Shown here piece after piece: positions 1-10,458 of a DNA stretch of 64,000 nt. A program made the translations under genes and the position numbers. Under the pieces are notes generated by a model, which was given only the letters and a program-made list of their open reading frames with translations, did not search any database and had not been told where the DNA came from. Origin of the DNA: JABDQA01 sp963759125 (GTDB lineage Bacteria > Desulfobacterota > Desulfobulbia > Desulfobulbales > Desulfocapsaceae); the NCBI GenBank assembly GCA_963759125.1, contig CAVWXN010000001.1:248001-312000 (forward strand), in the 5' to 3' direction. Position 1 is the first letter of the stretch. Each line of letters begins with the position of its first letter.

Positions 1-1979
1 GTTAAACTTGGAATGACCGACAAAACCAGGCGAAGAAGCACCGCCGCCCATGACACCGGCCAGTGTGGTAAACTTCATGCCGCAAGGAGTGTCTCCGGCG
101 TAATCGCGGCCAACGGTCATTACACCGTTGCAGGACGGCAGCATGGCTGCGATACACTCACAGCAGCCGCAGGTGGTCATCGGAGCATTGACCATCGAAT
201 AGAAGTTATAACTCTCAATGGCGCCTTTCGAAGCGCTTTTGATGAATTCATCGACACCTTCAAAACGGCCAAGCTTCGGATCGATAACCTTGCCTTTCTC
301 AATCGGCTGATTGGGGCCGGTGGGGTTGATCTCAAAAGAGGCCTTACAGTCCATCCAGTTGTAGGCTCCACAGAGACCGGTACGTTCCGGGCTTACCGAA
401 CAGACATGGCTCGGGGCAAAAGACTGACACAAGGTGCAGGAGTAAAAAGTCTCCACGTCCTCATCGGTCATCGTATCAACACGCTCATCACGCGTTTTGT
501 ATTCAGATCGAGCCCGTTTAGTAAGTTTATCAACGTCCTCTTTATTTGAATAAAGAGTTACTTGCACCTTATCGACAATCTTCTGAAAGTCCTGATGAAA
601 CTTGGCATGCAGAACCACACCGATATCTTTCAGGCTAAAACCTTTTTCAATCGCAGCCTTACTGATACGAACCCATGAGATATCACGCTGTCCAATATGC
701 ATGATTCCCTGGATATAGTTAATCAGATGATGGATCTGACGCTCCATGATCGGCTCGAAATCCGTCTGGAATTCACGTCCGGCTATCTGTACGTAAATAC
801 CCAGTGGGAAGGTATCTCCTTCCTTCAGATCAGTGATATCAGGACCGATAACTTCAACCTTGGCATCCTCTATCTCACCCATATCGGCCATCTTAACCAG
901 CTCAGTACACTGGGTCTTACCACCACCCGTCTGAGCATGAAGATCCGCACCACGAACACGCTCACCCTCAAATGCCGGGCCGAAACGCCAGCGGAATGTC
1001 GATCTCGGTGACGTTGATCTTCAGGCCGCGAACCTCAACCGATTTCTGACAGATCTCGTCGTGCGGTACGTTGGCAACAACATGCTCATAGGTGCAGATA
1101 CCGGTCGGCAGGATCTCAGGGATATCGGTGTCGGCCAGGGTCGGGAAACCCCAGTTGACACAACCGGCGGCGGCAACAGCCCATTCCGTGCCGACATCGC
1201 CAAGGGCATTGACGAAAGCGAAGATTCTGTTCTTGTTGTACATCAGCATTCTGCGGTAATCACCCGGCTCGACGCCGCCAAAGGCCATGGCTGCGCGGTT
1301 GGCAAAACCAAGGGCAAAAATGGCCGAGGAAATATCGGGGCCAAAAGGTACGATTCGGGTATTCCAGCCAACCTGCATACCGGCCTGCAGACACTGTTCA
1401 ACGGCAGTCTTGCCGTTGTGATTGGCTGCACAGAAGATATAGAGACTCTTCTTCTGATAATCCTCGATGATCATCTTGGCGGTCTCCGCATTCGGGAGCC
1501 GCACCAACCACCGCGGCAAAACCAGGAGCGGAACCGTCAACGAATTCAACGCCGCGCTTGCGCAGGATCGTATCATCGGCCGGGCCAACCCAGATCTTAC
1601 CTGCATCGATATCCGGATCTTCTGTAAAGGTATAGAAATCCGGTTCCAGGAGAATACGGATCGCCTCTTTCACCTCATAGGCGAAGAGTCCAGCCATACC
1701 GGCATCCAGAAGGGGTCCCAGATAGGGTAGATGGTTGTGTCCTTTCACATGGGGGGGCAGTAAACCGCGGGCAAACTCAAGCGGCTTCTTGAGATCTTCC
1801 AGCGTCTCACATTTCATACCGGTAAGTGAATAAATAACCGGCAGGTAATAGGCGGTATTGCCAAAACCAATACTGGTAGAGGCATCGTAGGATTCCAGAG
1901 CTTTCTCAAGCTCACCTTCAACCTGGGAGACGACCTTATAACCGCCCTGGATCGCTGCAAATGCTACTAATCGTGACAT
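1..1979 (-). CDS. acsB: Acetyl-CoA synthase catalytic subunit (CODH/ACS), 3' end outside window, frameshifted
   Basis: Joins or splits acetyl-CoA from CO, a corrinoid-bound methyl group and CoA at the nickel A-cluster. Translation in three successive frames gives a continuous ACS sequence. The N-terminal part starts MSRLVAFAAIQGG after a strong GGAGG; the middle part carries the CODH-interaction region; the C-terminal part has the A-cluster cysteines (CTLCQ, then further Cys, then CGCCEC near positions 160-180) and reaches the left edge at GFVGHSKFN. Frame breaks are at about 1493-1496 (one surplus base in a CCCG run) and 982 (one surplus base). About 660 of roughly 730 residues are in the window. 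Because sequence on both sides of each break is fully conserved, the breaks look like sequence errors or very recent mutations rather than old decay. It is the last visible gene of the acsV-acsD-cooS-acsB operon. Confidence 0.9.
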
Positions 1980-2033
1980 GCTTTCCTCCTTTTTTGAGGA
2001 TTAACTTATCAGCGTTATCGTTTCGGTCGAATA

Positions 2034-4068
2034 TTACTCCATGCCGAGTGCTTGACGATCGGCCATATCCATCAGGACACGCTCACGTGCTTTATCAATG
2101 CCGAGCTCTTTACGCTTCTTGTCGATATGGGCAATCATCTTATGGGCATGCTTGATCGGATCCGGTTCGCAATCCCACTTGCCGCCGTAGATATTCTCCA
2201 TCTCTTTATAGAGATAGTCCTTGAATTCCGGAGCACCTTCAAGCGGCATATGGTAGCCGAAGACGGTGTAGACGCCGGAGGAAACAAAGTACTGACCGAT
2301 AGCGATGGCCTTCTCACTCATCCACTCGGGAGCACTTCCCGCTGCCGGAAGATCGCAGATGTCGTCGCCGAGTCCGCCTGCTTTCACCACCTCGGTGGCG
2401 GCCAGCAGGATGCGGCTGTTGTCGACACAGGAGCCGAGATGCAGTACCGGCGGAATACCAACGGTCTCACAGACCTCGGCCAGTCCCGGACCACAGTGAA
2501 CCGCAGCAGCGCCAGGCGTCAGCAATCCATGGATTCCTGCAGCGATGGCGGAACAACCGGTGGTCAGAACGATGACGTCGTTTTTGATCAGTTCCTTAAT
2601 CAGTACGATATGTTCTTCATTATGCTTGGTACGGGCGTTGTTGCAGCCCACCACACCAGCGATACCACGGATACGGCCGTTGATGATATTGTCATTCAAG
2701 GTGTAGTAATCACCCCGGAACGAACCGCCGAGATGGTAGCGGATCGACTCGACACCGAAACCGGCAATCTGGGTGGTCTTGTGCTGGGGAATCATGACGT
2801 CAGCTCCCCGCTCGGTGAAGTTATCGATGGCCATTTTGACGATTTTATTGGCGTCTTCCATGGCATGATGTTCATCAAACTCAATATGGATGACGTTTTC
2901 CTGCTCCATCTTGGCGATCGGATGGGTGGTGATCAGTTTCGTGTGGAAACATTTGGCCACATTGGCCAGGTTCTGGAAGATACACTGAACGTCGACGACC
3001 ATTGCATCACAGGCGCCGGTGATAATCGCCAGTTCCTGCTGCAGGAAGGTACCGGCCGGCGGTACGCCGTGCCTCTGCAGAATCTCATTGGCGGTGCAGC
3101 AGATGCCGCTGAGCTGAATACCTTTGGCGCCCTTGGACTTGGCGTATTCCAGATTTTCCTGTGACTGACAAGCCGCAACAATCATTTCTGAGAGCAGTGG
3201 TTCGTGTCCATGAACAATCACATTGACATGATCCTCTTTCATCACGCCCAGGTTGGCTTCGGCCTGCAGCGGAGATGGGCTGCCGAACATGACATCCTGC
3301 AGGTCCGTGGCAATCATGGCGCCGCCCCAGCCGTCGGCCAGCGAGCAGTTCGGGTACCCTGTTTCATCAGGTTTTTATAATCCTGATCAACGCCCATATG
3401 GGTGCGGTGCATGATTTCAACCACCTCACGGTCGATCGCCCGCGGCTCGACGCCTTCTTTCTTCCATTTTTCCTGGAGCGGCTTTGGAGCACGCTTCAGG
3501 TAGGCCAGGGTACCACCGACTTTTCCAAACTCAGCCGCAGCTGCTTCGGCAACGCCCAGGGCGATTTCGTCGATGTCCCTATCCATTAGTCTCACCATCC
3601 ACCTCAACAGTGGTATGCCACGTCAAAATAAGGCGCGATCTGGATCAGCTTGGCCGGATCTTTGATTTTGTAATCGTCGGTCTCTTTTCTGGCCACAGAA
3701 AGAAAGGTTTCGACCACACCGCGGCCATGATCGGAGTGGGCGGAAGCACCTGCTGCGATCATGCGGGCAAAGTTACGGGCGCAAATGGTGTTGGCGGTTG
3801 CACCACAGAGTCCTTTTCTGGTGTCCTCACCTTCGATTCCGCCTTTGGGAAGCGGCAGGCGGCAGGGGCCCATGGCGCAGTTTTTACAACAAATGCCCTG
3901 CAGCCCGATGGCACAAGGTTTCATGGTTACCGCCCGGTCGAACACGGTGTCGATCTGCAGCTTCTGGGCCCGGGCGATCATCTCCTGGGTTGAAGGTTCG
4001 ATCGATGATTCTCTCGGGTCAGCGAGTTTCGGGGCTTTTGCTGCGGTTGTAGCTTTTGTTTCTGCCAT
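2034..4068 (-). CDS. cooS: Carbon monoxide dehydrogenase catalytic subunit, frameshifted
   Basis: Ni-Fe-S enzyme interconverting CO and CO2, partner of AcsB. The N-terminal piece (from about 3604) has the cluster-binding stretch GICCKNCAMGPCRLP. The middle piece (about 3314-3600) has EIALGVAEAAAAEFG and MHRTHMGVDQDYKNL. The large C-terminal piece (2034-3317) starts MIATDLQDVMFG and has VHGHEP, the C-cluster ligand region and HLGSCVDNSR. Together they give a near full-length CooS (about 675 residues). Frame breaks lie at about 3580-3615 (probably two surplus bases, since TVEVDGETN can be read in the third frame between them) and 3320-3355 (one base missing or two extra, just before ADGWGG). 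The start is the ATG at 4068, 7 nt after GGAGGA; the longer GTG start at 4083 overlaps that ribosome site. Confidence 0.9.
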
Positions 4069-4137
4069 TGTTAAATCCTCCACAAATTAATTCTGTGTTA
4101 ATCCGCAAATATTATATCCGATACCGAACAGATCCGC

Positions 4138-5706
4138 TTACCCACGTTTATGGAACCTGTCGAGCATATCCAAAATCTTTTCCAATTGCGTTCTCTGGAC
4201 TGCTAGCCGGAGTCAAAGTTATCTCTTCGGTCTCAGTCTGGACGCGCTTTGGCAGCCAATTTCTCTTTTTCTGCGGCTCGCTTCTGGCGCAGAGCCTTCT
4301 CCTCAGCCTCGCGGGCTGCTTTGGCATCGGCAGCGGCCTGCTTCTCGGCCTCCGCTTTGGCCTTGGCATCGGCTTCGGCCTTGGCTTTGGCATCGGCTTC
4401 AGCCTTGGCTTTGGCGTCGGCATCGGCTTTGGCCTTGGCTTCCGCATCCGCTTTAGCTTTTGCTTCTGCCTCTGCTTTGGCCTTGGCATCGGCTTCCGCC
4501 TTGGCTTTGGCGTCGGCTTCAGTGGTGGCCGGTTCCGGTGCAGGCTCCTTCTTGGCTTCCACCTTCTCTTCCTTTGCCGGCGCTGCCGCAGCTGCCTGCT
4601 TGGCCGGAGCTGCTTCTTTAGCGGCCGGGGCGGCTTTCTTGGCCGGAGCGGCTCTTCTTCTCTTCTTCTATGGTCAGATCAGGCTCCGGGGCCAGGGCAG
4701 CAAAATCGATGGAGACATCGTCCGTCATTTTGCTGATTGGCGCCACGTCTGCCAGACTGCCGCCGTCAGACAGACAGCTGATGAACTCCTTGGTCAGGCG
4801 AATGGACTCGGGATGACGCATGATCAGGATATTGCTGCCACTGAGCAGATAAGAGACCGCGCCAACCGCCTCCATCAGGATGCCCCTTCGTTCGGGATCA
4901 CCGAGCAGCGGTGCATCTTCAACGGTCTGTTTGGCTTCCTTGCACTTCCAGACCTCGTTACCCAGGTTGTTGATCATCGGGTACTGGAGCTTATCGTCTC
5001 CCTGGGTCATGGCCGCCATGCCCAACCGTTCCATAACCGAGTAGGAGTATTCCAGACCATAACCCAGACCACCGGTGGTCGGGTCAACGATCACCCTCTC
5101 CATCGGCATACCGAAATTTTCGAGCAGGATATTGATCTGCTTTGCCAGGTTGACATCGATCGGCGATGAAGAAATCAACGAATGATTGTAGCCCATTGCC
5201 GCAGCCGCAATCCCCTTATAGTTTTTTTCCTCGACCGGGCCCATCAGCAGGTTTTCGCTGTCACAGGATTCGCAGATGGCCTTGAATACCTCTTCGTCCT
5301 TTTGCGGATTTGCGCAGCCCCAGATAATCAAGGGTACGTCGATTGCTGCACGAACCTTTTTGGCCGTTTCAGCAGCAGACGCGGCGCTGGCATCCTTGTC
5401 GTTGGGATCAACCGACTTCAACTGGAGAACAATGGCCTGGGCGCCATACTCTTCGACACACTTCTTGGCCCAGGCAGCCGGATCAGAGATCACGTCTTTG
5501 AACGGCGCGACCGCGGCCTCCGGCCAGTCTTCCGGTTCCATGTCCCAGATTTCCATGGCGATGATAGGCTTGTTCGGCATGTCGCCTTCGAACATATAGA
5601 AGGGATAACATGTCTCTCCACCGACGGTCAGGGCGGCGTCGCCTTTACCAATGGAAATCTCCTTGATTCCACCGGAATAAGACTCTTTCTTGAGTTCAAA
5701 TGCCAC
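4138..5706 (-). CDS. acsD: Corrinoid/FeS protein small subunit (CODH/ACS delta) with Ala/Lys/Glu-rich tail, frameshifted
   Basis: Small subunit of the corrinoid iron-sulfur protein that passes the methyl group to AcsB. Residues 1-350 are a typical delta subunit (IAMEIWDMEPEDWP, IIWGCANPQKDEEVF, VDPTTGGLGYG, IMRHPESI) and would suffice alone. The frame of this part closes at 4618, but just before, at about 4650, a one-base shift opens a long tail: AAPAKKAAPAA, then eight-residue KAKAEADA-type repeats, then EEKALRQKRAAEKEK. Two further one-base shifts (near 4231 and 4180) extend this to ETEEITLTPASS and a helix QLEKILDMLDRFHKRG ending at 4138. The intact protein would be about 520 residues. Start is GTG at 5706 behind AAGGAGG. 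The extended frame is inferred from low-complexity and helical continuity; the core is certain. Confidence 0.85.
4334..4524 (-). repeat. 24-bp tandem repeats encoding KAKAEADA units
   Basis: Imperfect 24-bp units, about eight in a row, alternate GCC/AAG/GCT/GAG-type codons and encode the eight-residue unit (A/K)AKAE(A/D)AK. They lie in the acsD tail. The antisense strand is also open here and reads as ALALASAS, which is a by-product of the repeat. Confidence 0.8.
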
Positions 5707-5910
5707 TTTAGCCTCCTTCAGGTTTTAGAGTTAGTCTCCGGTCAGCTCAACCGGCTGAACGACTGCAGAAAGCCAGCCGCCCAACCCACTGTACCTATAA
5801 ATTTCCAACCACTGCAACAAAGTCACCTTGAAAGTATCTATATAAAAACCGGCACCACCTACTATTAATGGAAACCAGTACTTATTTCAAATGGTCAAAA
5901 TAACTTTTTT

Positions 5911-7866
5911 TCAATTCCTCGAAGCCAGTTCCTGCCAGACCGCCACCCGCTCCTTGACCTTGGGAAATTTTTCAATCTCCGTATGCGGTATGAACATAGC
6001 TGCCACGTAGTGATCCATGTAGGAAGGCGTTTCCGAGAGTTCGAAATTGGTCATCTTCTTGGTCACTTCGACCACGTCTTTTCTGATCCGGTTGGTCAGC
6101 GAACTCATCCGCGCTCCCATCAGGGAGCCGTTGCCGATGAAGATCACCCGTTCGGGATCGATCTCCGGCAGCAGACCGATGGTCATTGCTTTTTCCAGGT
6201 CGATGTAGCTGCCGAAACCGCCAGCCAGGATAATGCGTTCGATCATATCCATACTGAAACCAACCTCTTCGAGCAGGGTCATGCAGCCGCTGTAGACCGC
6301 CCCCTTGGCCCGGATGAGATTGTCGATATCGATTTCGGACAGGGTGATGTCCCGGCCAATCTGGGTCTGATCCTCATAGGCCAGCACGAATTCCCAGATA
6401 CCGTTGTTTTCCCTGACACGCTCAGTGTTCAGATCCCTATTGAATTTGCCCCGGTTGTTGATCACCCCCATCTCGAACATCACCGCTACCATGATGATAA
6501 GCCCCGATCCGCAGATCCCTTTGGGCCGGACATCGCCGATGGTCAGCAGCATGGGCTCGAAACTCACCGGGTCCAGAGAAAAATCTTCGATGGCTCCTTT
6601 GGCTGCCCGCATGCCAAATTCGATACCGCCTCCCTCGAAGGCAGGCCCGGCCGAGCAGGCGGTACAGGCCAACCAGTCCTTGTTGCCGATGACGATCTCG
6701 GCGTTGGTACCAATGTCGAGAAAAAGGGTCAACTCGTCTTCACGATAGAGGCCGGTACCCATAATGCCGGCGACGATATCGCCGCCCACATAACTCGATA
6801 TTGCCGGATAGAGCAGCCCAATGACATGTTCATCCAGATCAATGCCGATGGTGGCCGCCCGGAAGGGAGGGTACATGGTGGAGGCAGGAACATAGGGTGC
6901 CCGGCGCAGGTAGCTCGGATCGATGGCCAGGAGCAGTTGAGTCATGGTGGTGTTGCCGGCCATGGTGATCGTCGAGATGTCCTCGCGGGCCACTCCGGCC
7001 CGCCTGACGATCTTGCCAAGCACCTTGTTGATAGTGCCGATGACCGTCTGCTGCAGTTTCACGAGGCCATCACCCTTTTCGGCAAAAATCATCCTGCTGA
7101 TGACATCCTCACCGTAACTGATCTGACCGTTGAAATCGCCGTCCTCGGCCAGACTCTCACCGGACTTGAGATCTATGAGCTGGCCGTAGATGGTGGTCGT
7201 GCCGATGTCCAGGGCGATGGCGTAGGTCTGGGCCGTCGTGTCGCCGGGTTGGATGTTGGTTATCAGTGTCTTGCCGTCATCACGAACCGGACGGACCAGG
7301 GTGACGGTGACCTTGAAATCGTTCTCGCGCAGAGTCGAAGGCAATTTTCTGATCACCGGGATGGTCATTTCCAGCTTGTGCTCGTCAGACTGCAGTTTCA
7401 GATATTCGATGAGCCGGGTGACATCCGGCATGTTGTTCTGGGCGTCGGGGGGAGGCAGTTCGAGATAGGCTTTTTCCACGGGGGGAATAAACAGCCCCCG
7501 TTCCTTGAGGCTGTTGAAATCCATCTGCTGGATTTTAGCGGTCTGCCGGGGACTCACCTGCTGATCGAAGACCGAACGATCCATGGCCGATTCGACCGGC
7601 ACCCGGATCGTTGCATCCCCAGTTACCTTGGCCTGACAGGCCAGCCGATAACCGGCTTCGATGTCTTCGGGGCTGAGACGTTCGGAGAGCCCTTCACCAA
7701 TTTCTCCCTCCTCAACCTGGACCCGACACTTGGCACAAACGCCTTCCCCGCCGCAGGAGGCATTGATGTGAACTCCTGCCTGCAAGGCGGTTCGGATCAG
7801 GCTGTCTCCCTCAGAAACCTCGATGGTTCTGTGGTAGGGGAGAAATGTGATTCTGCTTTGACTCAT
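5911..7866 (-). CDS. acsV: Corrinoid protein reductive activator, 2Fe-2S / ASKHA ATPase
   Basis: Reactivates the oxidised Co(II) corrinoid protein of the acetyl-CoA pathway with ATP and a low-potential electron. The N-terminus is a 2Fe-2S ferredoxin domain with INASCGGEGVCAKCRV and a fourth Cys in RLACQAKV. A middle linker is followed by an ASKHA-type ATPase domain: YAIALDIGTTTIYGQLID, TMAGNTTMTQLLL, LDIGTNAEIVIG, CSAGPAFEGGGI, ILAGGFGSYID. Length is 651 residues, usual for the family (RACo/AcsV). The start is the ATG at 7866 with GGAG 9 nt upstream; a TTG at 7884 would overlap the ribosome site. It is intact, unlike its three downstream neighbours, and lies 204 bp upstream of acsD. Confidence 0.9.
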   Translation of the reverse strand: MSQSRITFLPYHRTIEVSEGDSLIRTALQAGVHINASCGGEGVCAKCRVQVEEGEIGEGLSERLSPEDIEAGYRLACQAKVTGDATIRVPVESAMDRSVFDQQVSPRQTAKIQQMDFNSLKERGLFIPPVEKAYLELPPPDAQNNMPDVTRLIEYLKLQSDEHKLEMTIPVIRKLPSTLRENDFKVTVTLVRPVRDDGKTLITNIQPGDTTAQTYAIALDIGTTTIYGQLIDLKSGESLAEDGDFNGQISYGEDVISRMIFAEKGDGLVKLQQTVIGTINKVLGKIVRRAGVAREDISTITMAGNTTMTQLLLAIDPSYLRRAPYVPASTMYPPFRAATIGIDLDEHVIGLLYPAISSYVGGDIVAGIMGTGLYREDELTLFLDIGTNAEIVIGNKDWLACTACSAGPAFEGGGIEFGMRAAKGAIEDFSLDPVSFEPMLLTIGDVRPKGICGSGLIIMVAVMFEMGVINNRGKFNRDLNTERVRENNGIWEFVLAYEDQTQIGRDITLSEIDIDNLIRAKGAVYSGCMTLLEEVGFSMDMIERIILAGGFGSYIDLEKAMTIGLLPEIDPERVIFIGNGSLMGARMSSLTNRIRKDVVEVTKKMTNFELSETPSYMDHYVAAMFIPHTEIEKFPKVKERVAVWQELASRN

Positions 7867-7931
7867 TAAAGCTCCGGGTAACAAAAAATAACCACAGCAT
7901 GCAGCCTCGATAAAAGCCTGTTTAATGTACT

Positions 7932-7963
7932 CAAAAACGAAGATTTTTTAAAAAGAAATCTTC
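7932..7963 (-). terminator. Rho-independent terminator after the flavoprotein gene
   Basis: A perfect 8-bp stem (GAAGATTT / AAATCTTC, 7939-7963) is followed on the minus strand by GTTTTTG. It would end transcripts of the 8.2-10.3 kb gene before acsV. The rest of 7964-8242 shows nothing I can name. Confidence 0.6.
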
Positions 7964-8242
7964 AACTTAGTGAACAGTACAAAGCCCACCGCCAGCCCCC
8001 GTCTGGACTGACCAGCTATCCACACCCCTTAACTGGCTTGTATTGGTGGTATTTTCTGGTAAACAAAGATAACCAAAGAGCAAGCAACACTAATATTTTT
8101 TTTTCGAATAAGAAAAATGAATAGTAGCGCAATGGTCCTCAGAGCAAGGCCTGCGGACCAAAAGTGGGTTTTGATCGAGCCGGCGACCCTGTTACTGCAT
8201 CGACGAGACAGGGAATACCTCGTTGTGGTACAAAGTTCGAAT

Positions 8243-10268
8243 TTACAGCTTGTCTGCCAGTTCAACCGCCTCGAAAATGGCTCGTTGTGCATCAACTTCG
8301 GTCGCCTTGCGCGCCCCCCCAATCAGGTGATAGGTAAGCTCAGCCTTTTCAAGGTCTGCGGCAAGTGCAGTCTGAGATTCCTGGCCGGCACAGACCACGA
8401 TGTTATCCACCTCGAGCGTTTTGGTTTCGACCTTCATGTTCGATGGTCAACCCGCCATCGTCGATGGACAGGTAACGGACTCCGATGAGAAATTTGACCC
8501 GGTTCTTTTTCAACACCGAACGATGAATCCAGCCGGTGGTTTTGCCCAGGTTGGCCCCCGGCTTGGTGGTCTTGCGCTGGAGCAGGAAGACCTCGCGCAG
8601 CGGCTCTGATTCAACGGCAGCGCAGAGCCCTCCAGCGCTGCCATAGGAGCGATCGATGCCCCACTGGGCCATGAACCTGTCCCGATCCGGTTTGGACGCC
8701 GGGTCATGGAGCAGAAAAGCGGCTACATCGAAGCCTATGCCGCCGGAACCGATGACCGCTACCCGTCGGCCGGCGGTTTTCTGTCCCGAAATAAGCTCCT
8801 GGTAGGAAATCACCTTACCATGGTCACTGCCTTCCAGATTAAGATCTCTTGGTCGAACTCCGGTGGCCACGACAATCTCGTCATAAGCGGCCAGCCTCTC
8901 AACCATTGGAGTGGACTGCAGCCTGACCTTAACCTCAAAATTTTCAAGCTGCTGCCTGAAATATCGTAAAGTCTCGGAAAACTCCTCTTTGCCTGGAATT
9001 TTGGCAGCCAGTAAAAACTGACCACCTATTTCCTCGCTCTGCTCATAGAGCGTCACTCTGTGCCCCCGTTCGGCCACCGCACAACTGCAGGCCAGCCCGG
9101 CGGGCCCGCCGCCAACCACGGCTATTGTTTTGCGCACCTCGGCCTTGACCAGCGGCGCCTCCTGCTCACGGCAGGCTCGCGGATTGACCAGGCAGGAGGC
9201 GGTCTGCTGTGAGAAAATATTATCGAGACAGGCCTGATTGCAGCCAATGCAGGTATTGATCGCCTGCTCTTCTCCCATCCGCGCTTTTCTTACCCAGTGT
9301 GGATCAGCCAGAAAAGGCCTGGCCATGCTGACCATGTCACTGCAGCCCTCGGCCAGCGTCTGTTCGGCCTCCTCCGGCATATTGATGCGATTGGTTGCCA
9401 CCAGCGGCAGATTCACTTCCTTTTTCAGCAGCGCCGTTACCCAGGTGAAGCTGGCCCTGGGGACCAGTGTGGCAATGGTCGGAATTCTGGCTTCATGCCA
9501 GCCGATACCGGTGTTGATGATGGTTGCCCCGGCCTTCTCGATCTCTTTGGCCAGTGCCACTACTTCGGACCACTGGCTGCCGCCTTTGACCAGATCGAGC
9601 ATGGAGAGCCTGAAAATAATGATGAATTCATCGCCAATCCGTTCCCTTACCGCCCGCACAACCTCTATCGGAAAGCGGCTTCTGTTGGCAAACGAGCCGC
9701 CCCAGCGGTCGGTCCGCCGATTGGTTTTTTCGGCGATGAACTGGTTGATCAGATAGCCCTCGGAACCCATTATTTCGACGCCGTCGTAACCGGCCTCACG
9801 GGCGAGTTCGGCACATCTGGCAAAATCGTCGATGGTGGATTGGACTCCTCTGTTCGAGAGGGCTTTGGGACGAAAGCGATTGATCGGCGCCCTGATGGCA
9901 GAGGGGGCCACGCAAAACGGGTGATAGCCATAGCGGCCGGCATGCAGAATCTGCAGGCAGATCTTGGTCTCGGTTTCGTGCACCAAATCAGTGACAATCC
10001 TGTGTTTACCTGCCTGAGATTTACGGGCCAGGCGGCTGGAAAAGGGAAACACCCAGCCGGCCCTGTTCGGCGCCACACCACCGGTGACAATCAGACCAAC
10101 TTCACCGTCCGCCCGCTCACGATAATAGCGGGCCAGCTTTTTGAAGCCGTTGCGTTCCTCTTCCAGGCCGGTATGCATGGAGCCCATCAGAATTCGATTC
10201 CGCAGGGTGATAAATCCAAGATCGAGCGGGTCAAAGAGATGCGGGTAGAGCTCGTGTGTTTCAGACAT
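8243..10268 (-). CDS. NADH:flavin oxidoreductase / 2,4-dienoyl-CoA reductase-like flavoprotein, frameshifted near 3' end
   Basis: Old-yellow-enzyme-type TIM barrel (residues 1-350: LFDPLDLGFITLRNRI, LQILHAGRYGYHP, NQFIAEKTNRRTDRWGGS), then a 4Fe-4S motif (CIGCNQACLDNIF, CLVNPRAC) and an FAD/NAD(P) domain (VVGGGPAGLACSCAVAERGH, AVIGSGGIGFDVAAF). This is the layout of bacterial FadH, which reduces 2,4-dienoyl-CoA; enoate reductases and trimethylamine dehydrogenase share it. The main frame ends at 8403 in aberrant ARGG. A one-base shift at about 8430-8447 restores VETKTLEVDNIVVCAGQES and the normal C-terminus ending at 8243, giving about 675 residues. Neighbouring acyl-CoA genes favour a role in unsaturated fatty-acid oxidation, but substrate is inferred. 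Palindromic repeats sit in its upstream region. Confidence 0.85.
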
Positions 10269-10293
10269 GGCTTTGAATGGTTATGGTTTCGAG

Positions 10294-10317
10294 GGGACAC
10301 AATAGCTATTGTGTCCC
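10294..10317. repeat. REP-like palindrome, copy 1
   Basis: Perfect 24-bp palindrome with half-site GGGACACAATAG. It is the first of three related palindromes between two divergent genes (8243-10268 minus, 10459-11328 plus). Confidence 0.85.
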
Positions 10318-10339
10318 GTATGTATTAAATGCTAGATTC

Positions 10340-10365
10340 GGGGACACAATACCTATCGTGTCCCC
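10340..10365 (+). repeat. REP-like palindrome, copy 2
   Basis: 26-bp near-palindrome GGGGACACAATA-CC-TATCGTGTCCCC with one mismatch between arms. Copy 3 is its inverted counterpart 40 bp further on. Confidence 0.85.
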
Positions 10366-10405
10366 CATTGATTAAGTTAAAACAGGTCAAACAATTGCTG
10401 CGTTA

Positions 10406-10430
10406 GGGACACGATAGGTATTGTGTCCCC
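10406..10430 (-). repeat. REP-like palindrome, copy 3
   Basis: Reverse complement of copy 2 over 25 bp. Copies 2 and 3 form an inverted pair typical of bacterial interspersed mosaic elements; the transcript can fold at each copy or between them. Confidence 0.85.
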
Positions 10431-10458
10431 ATAAATTATTTTAAACATACCAGATACC

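Noticed and set aside
3604..3620. TGA ending the N-terminal cooS fragment as another selenocysteine codon
   Set aside because: Downstream cooS sequence continues in a different frame and no SECIS-like hairpin follows, so it is a frameshift stop. The TGA near 967 in acsB fails the same test.
5983..7869. Plus-strand open frame of 628 codons opposite acsV
   Set aside because: It mirrors the acsV gene in a fixed antisense frame, has no recognisable family or ribosome site, and acsV is certain. Similar long antisense frames at 2052-3164, 4249-5169, 35016-36182 and 55474-56889 were dropped for the same reason.
8029..8322. Minus-strand open frame after the flavoprotein
   Set aside because: It overlaps the real C-terminus of the flavoprotein in another frame and begins without a ribosome site.
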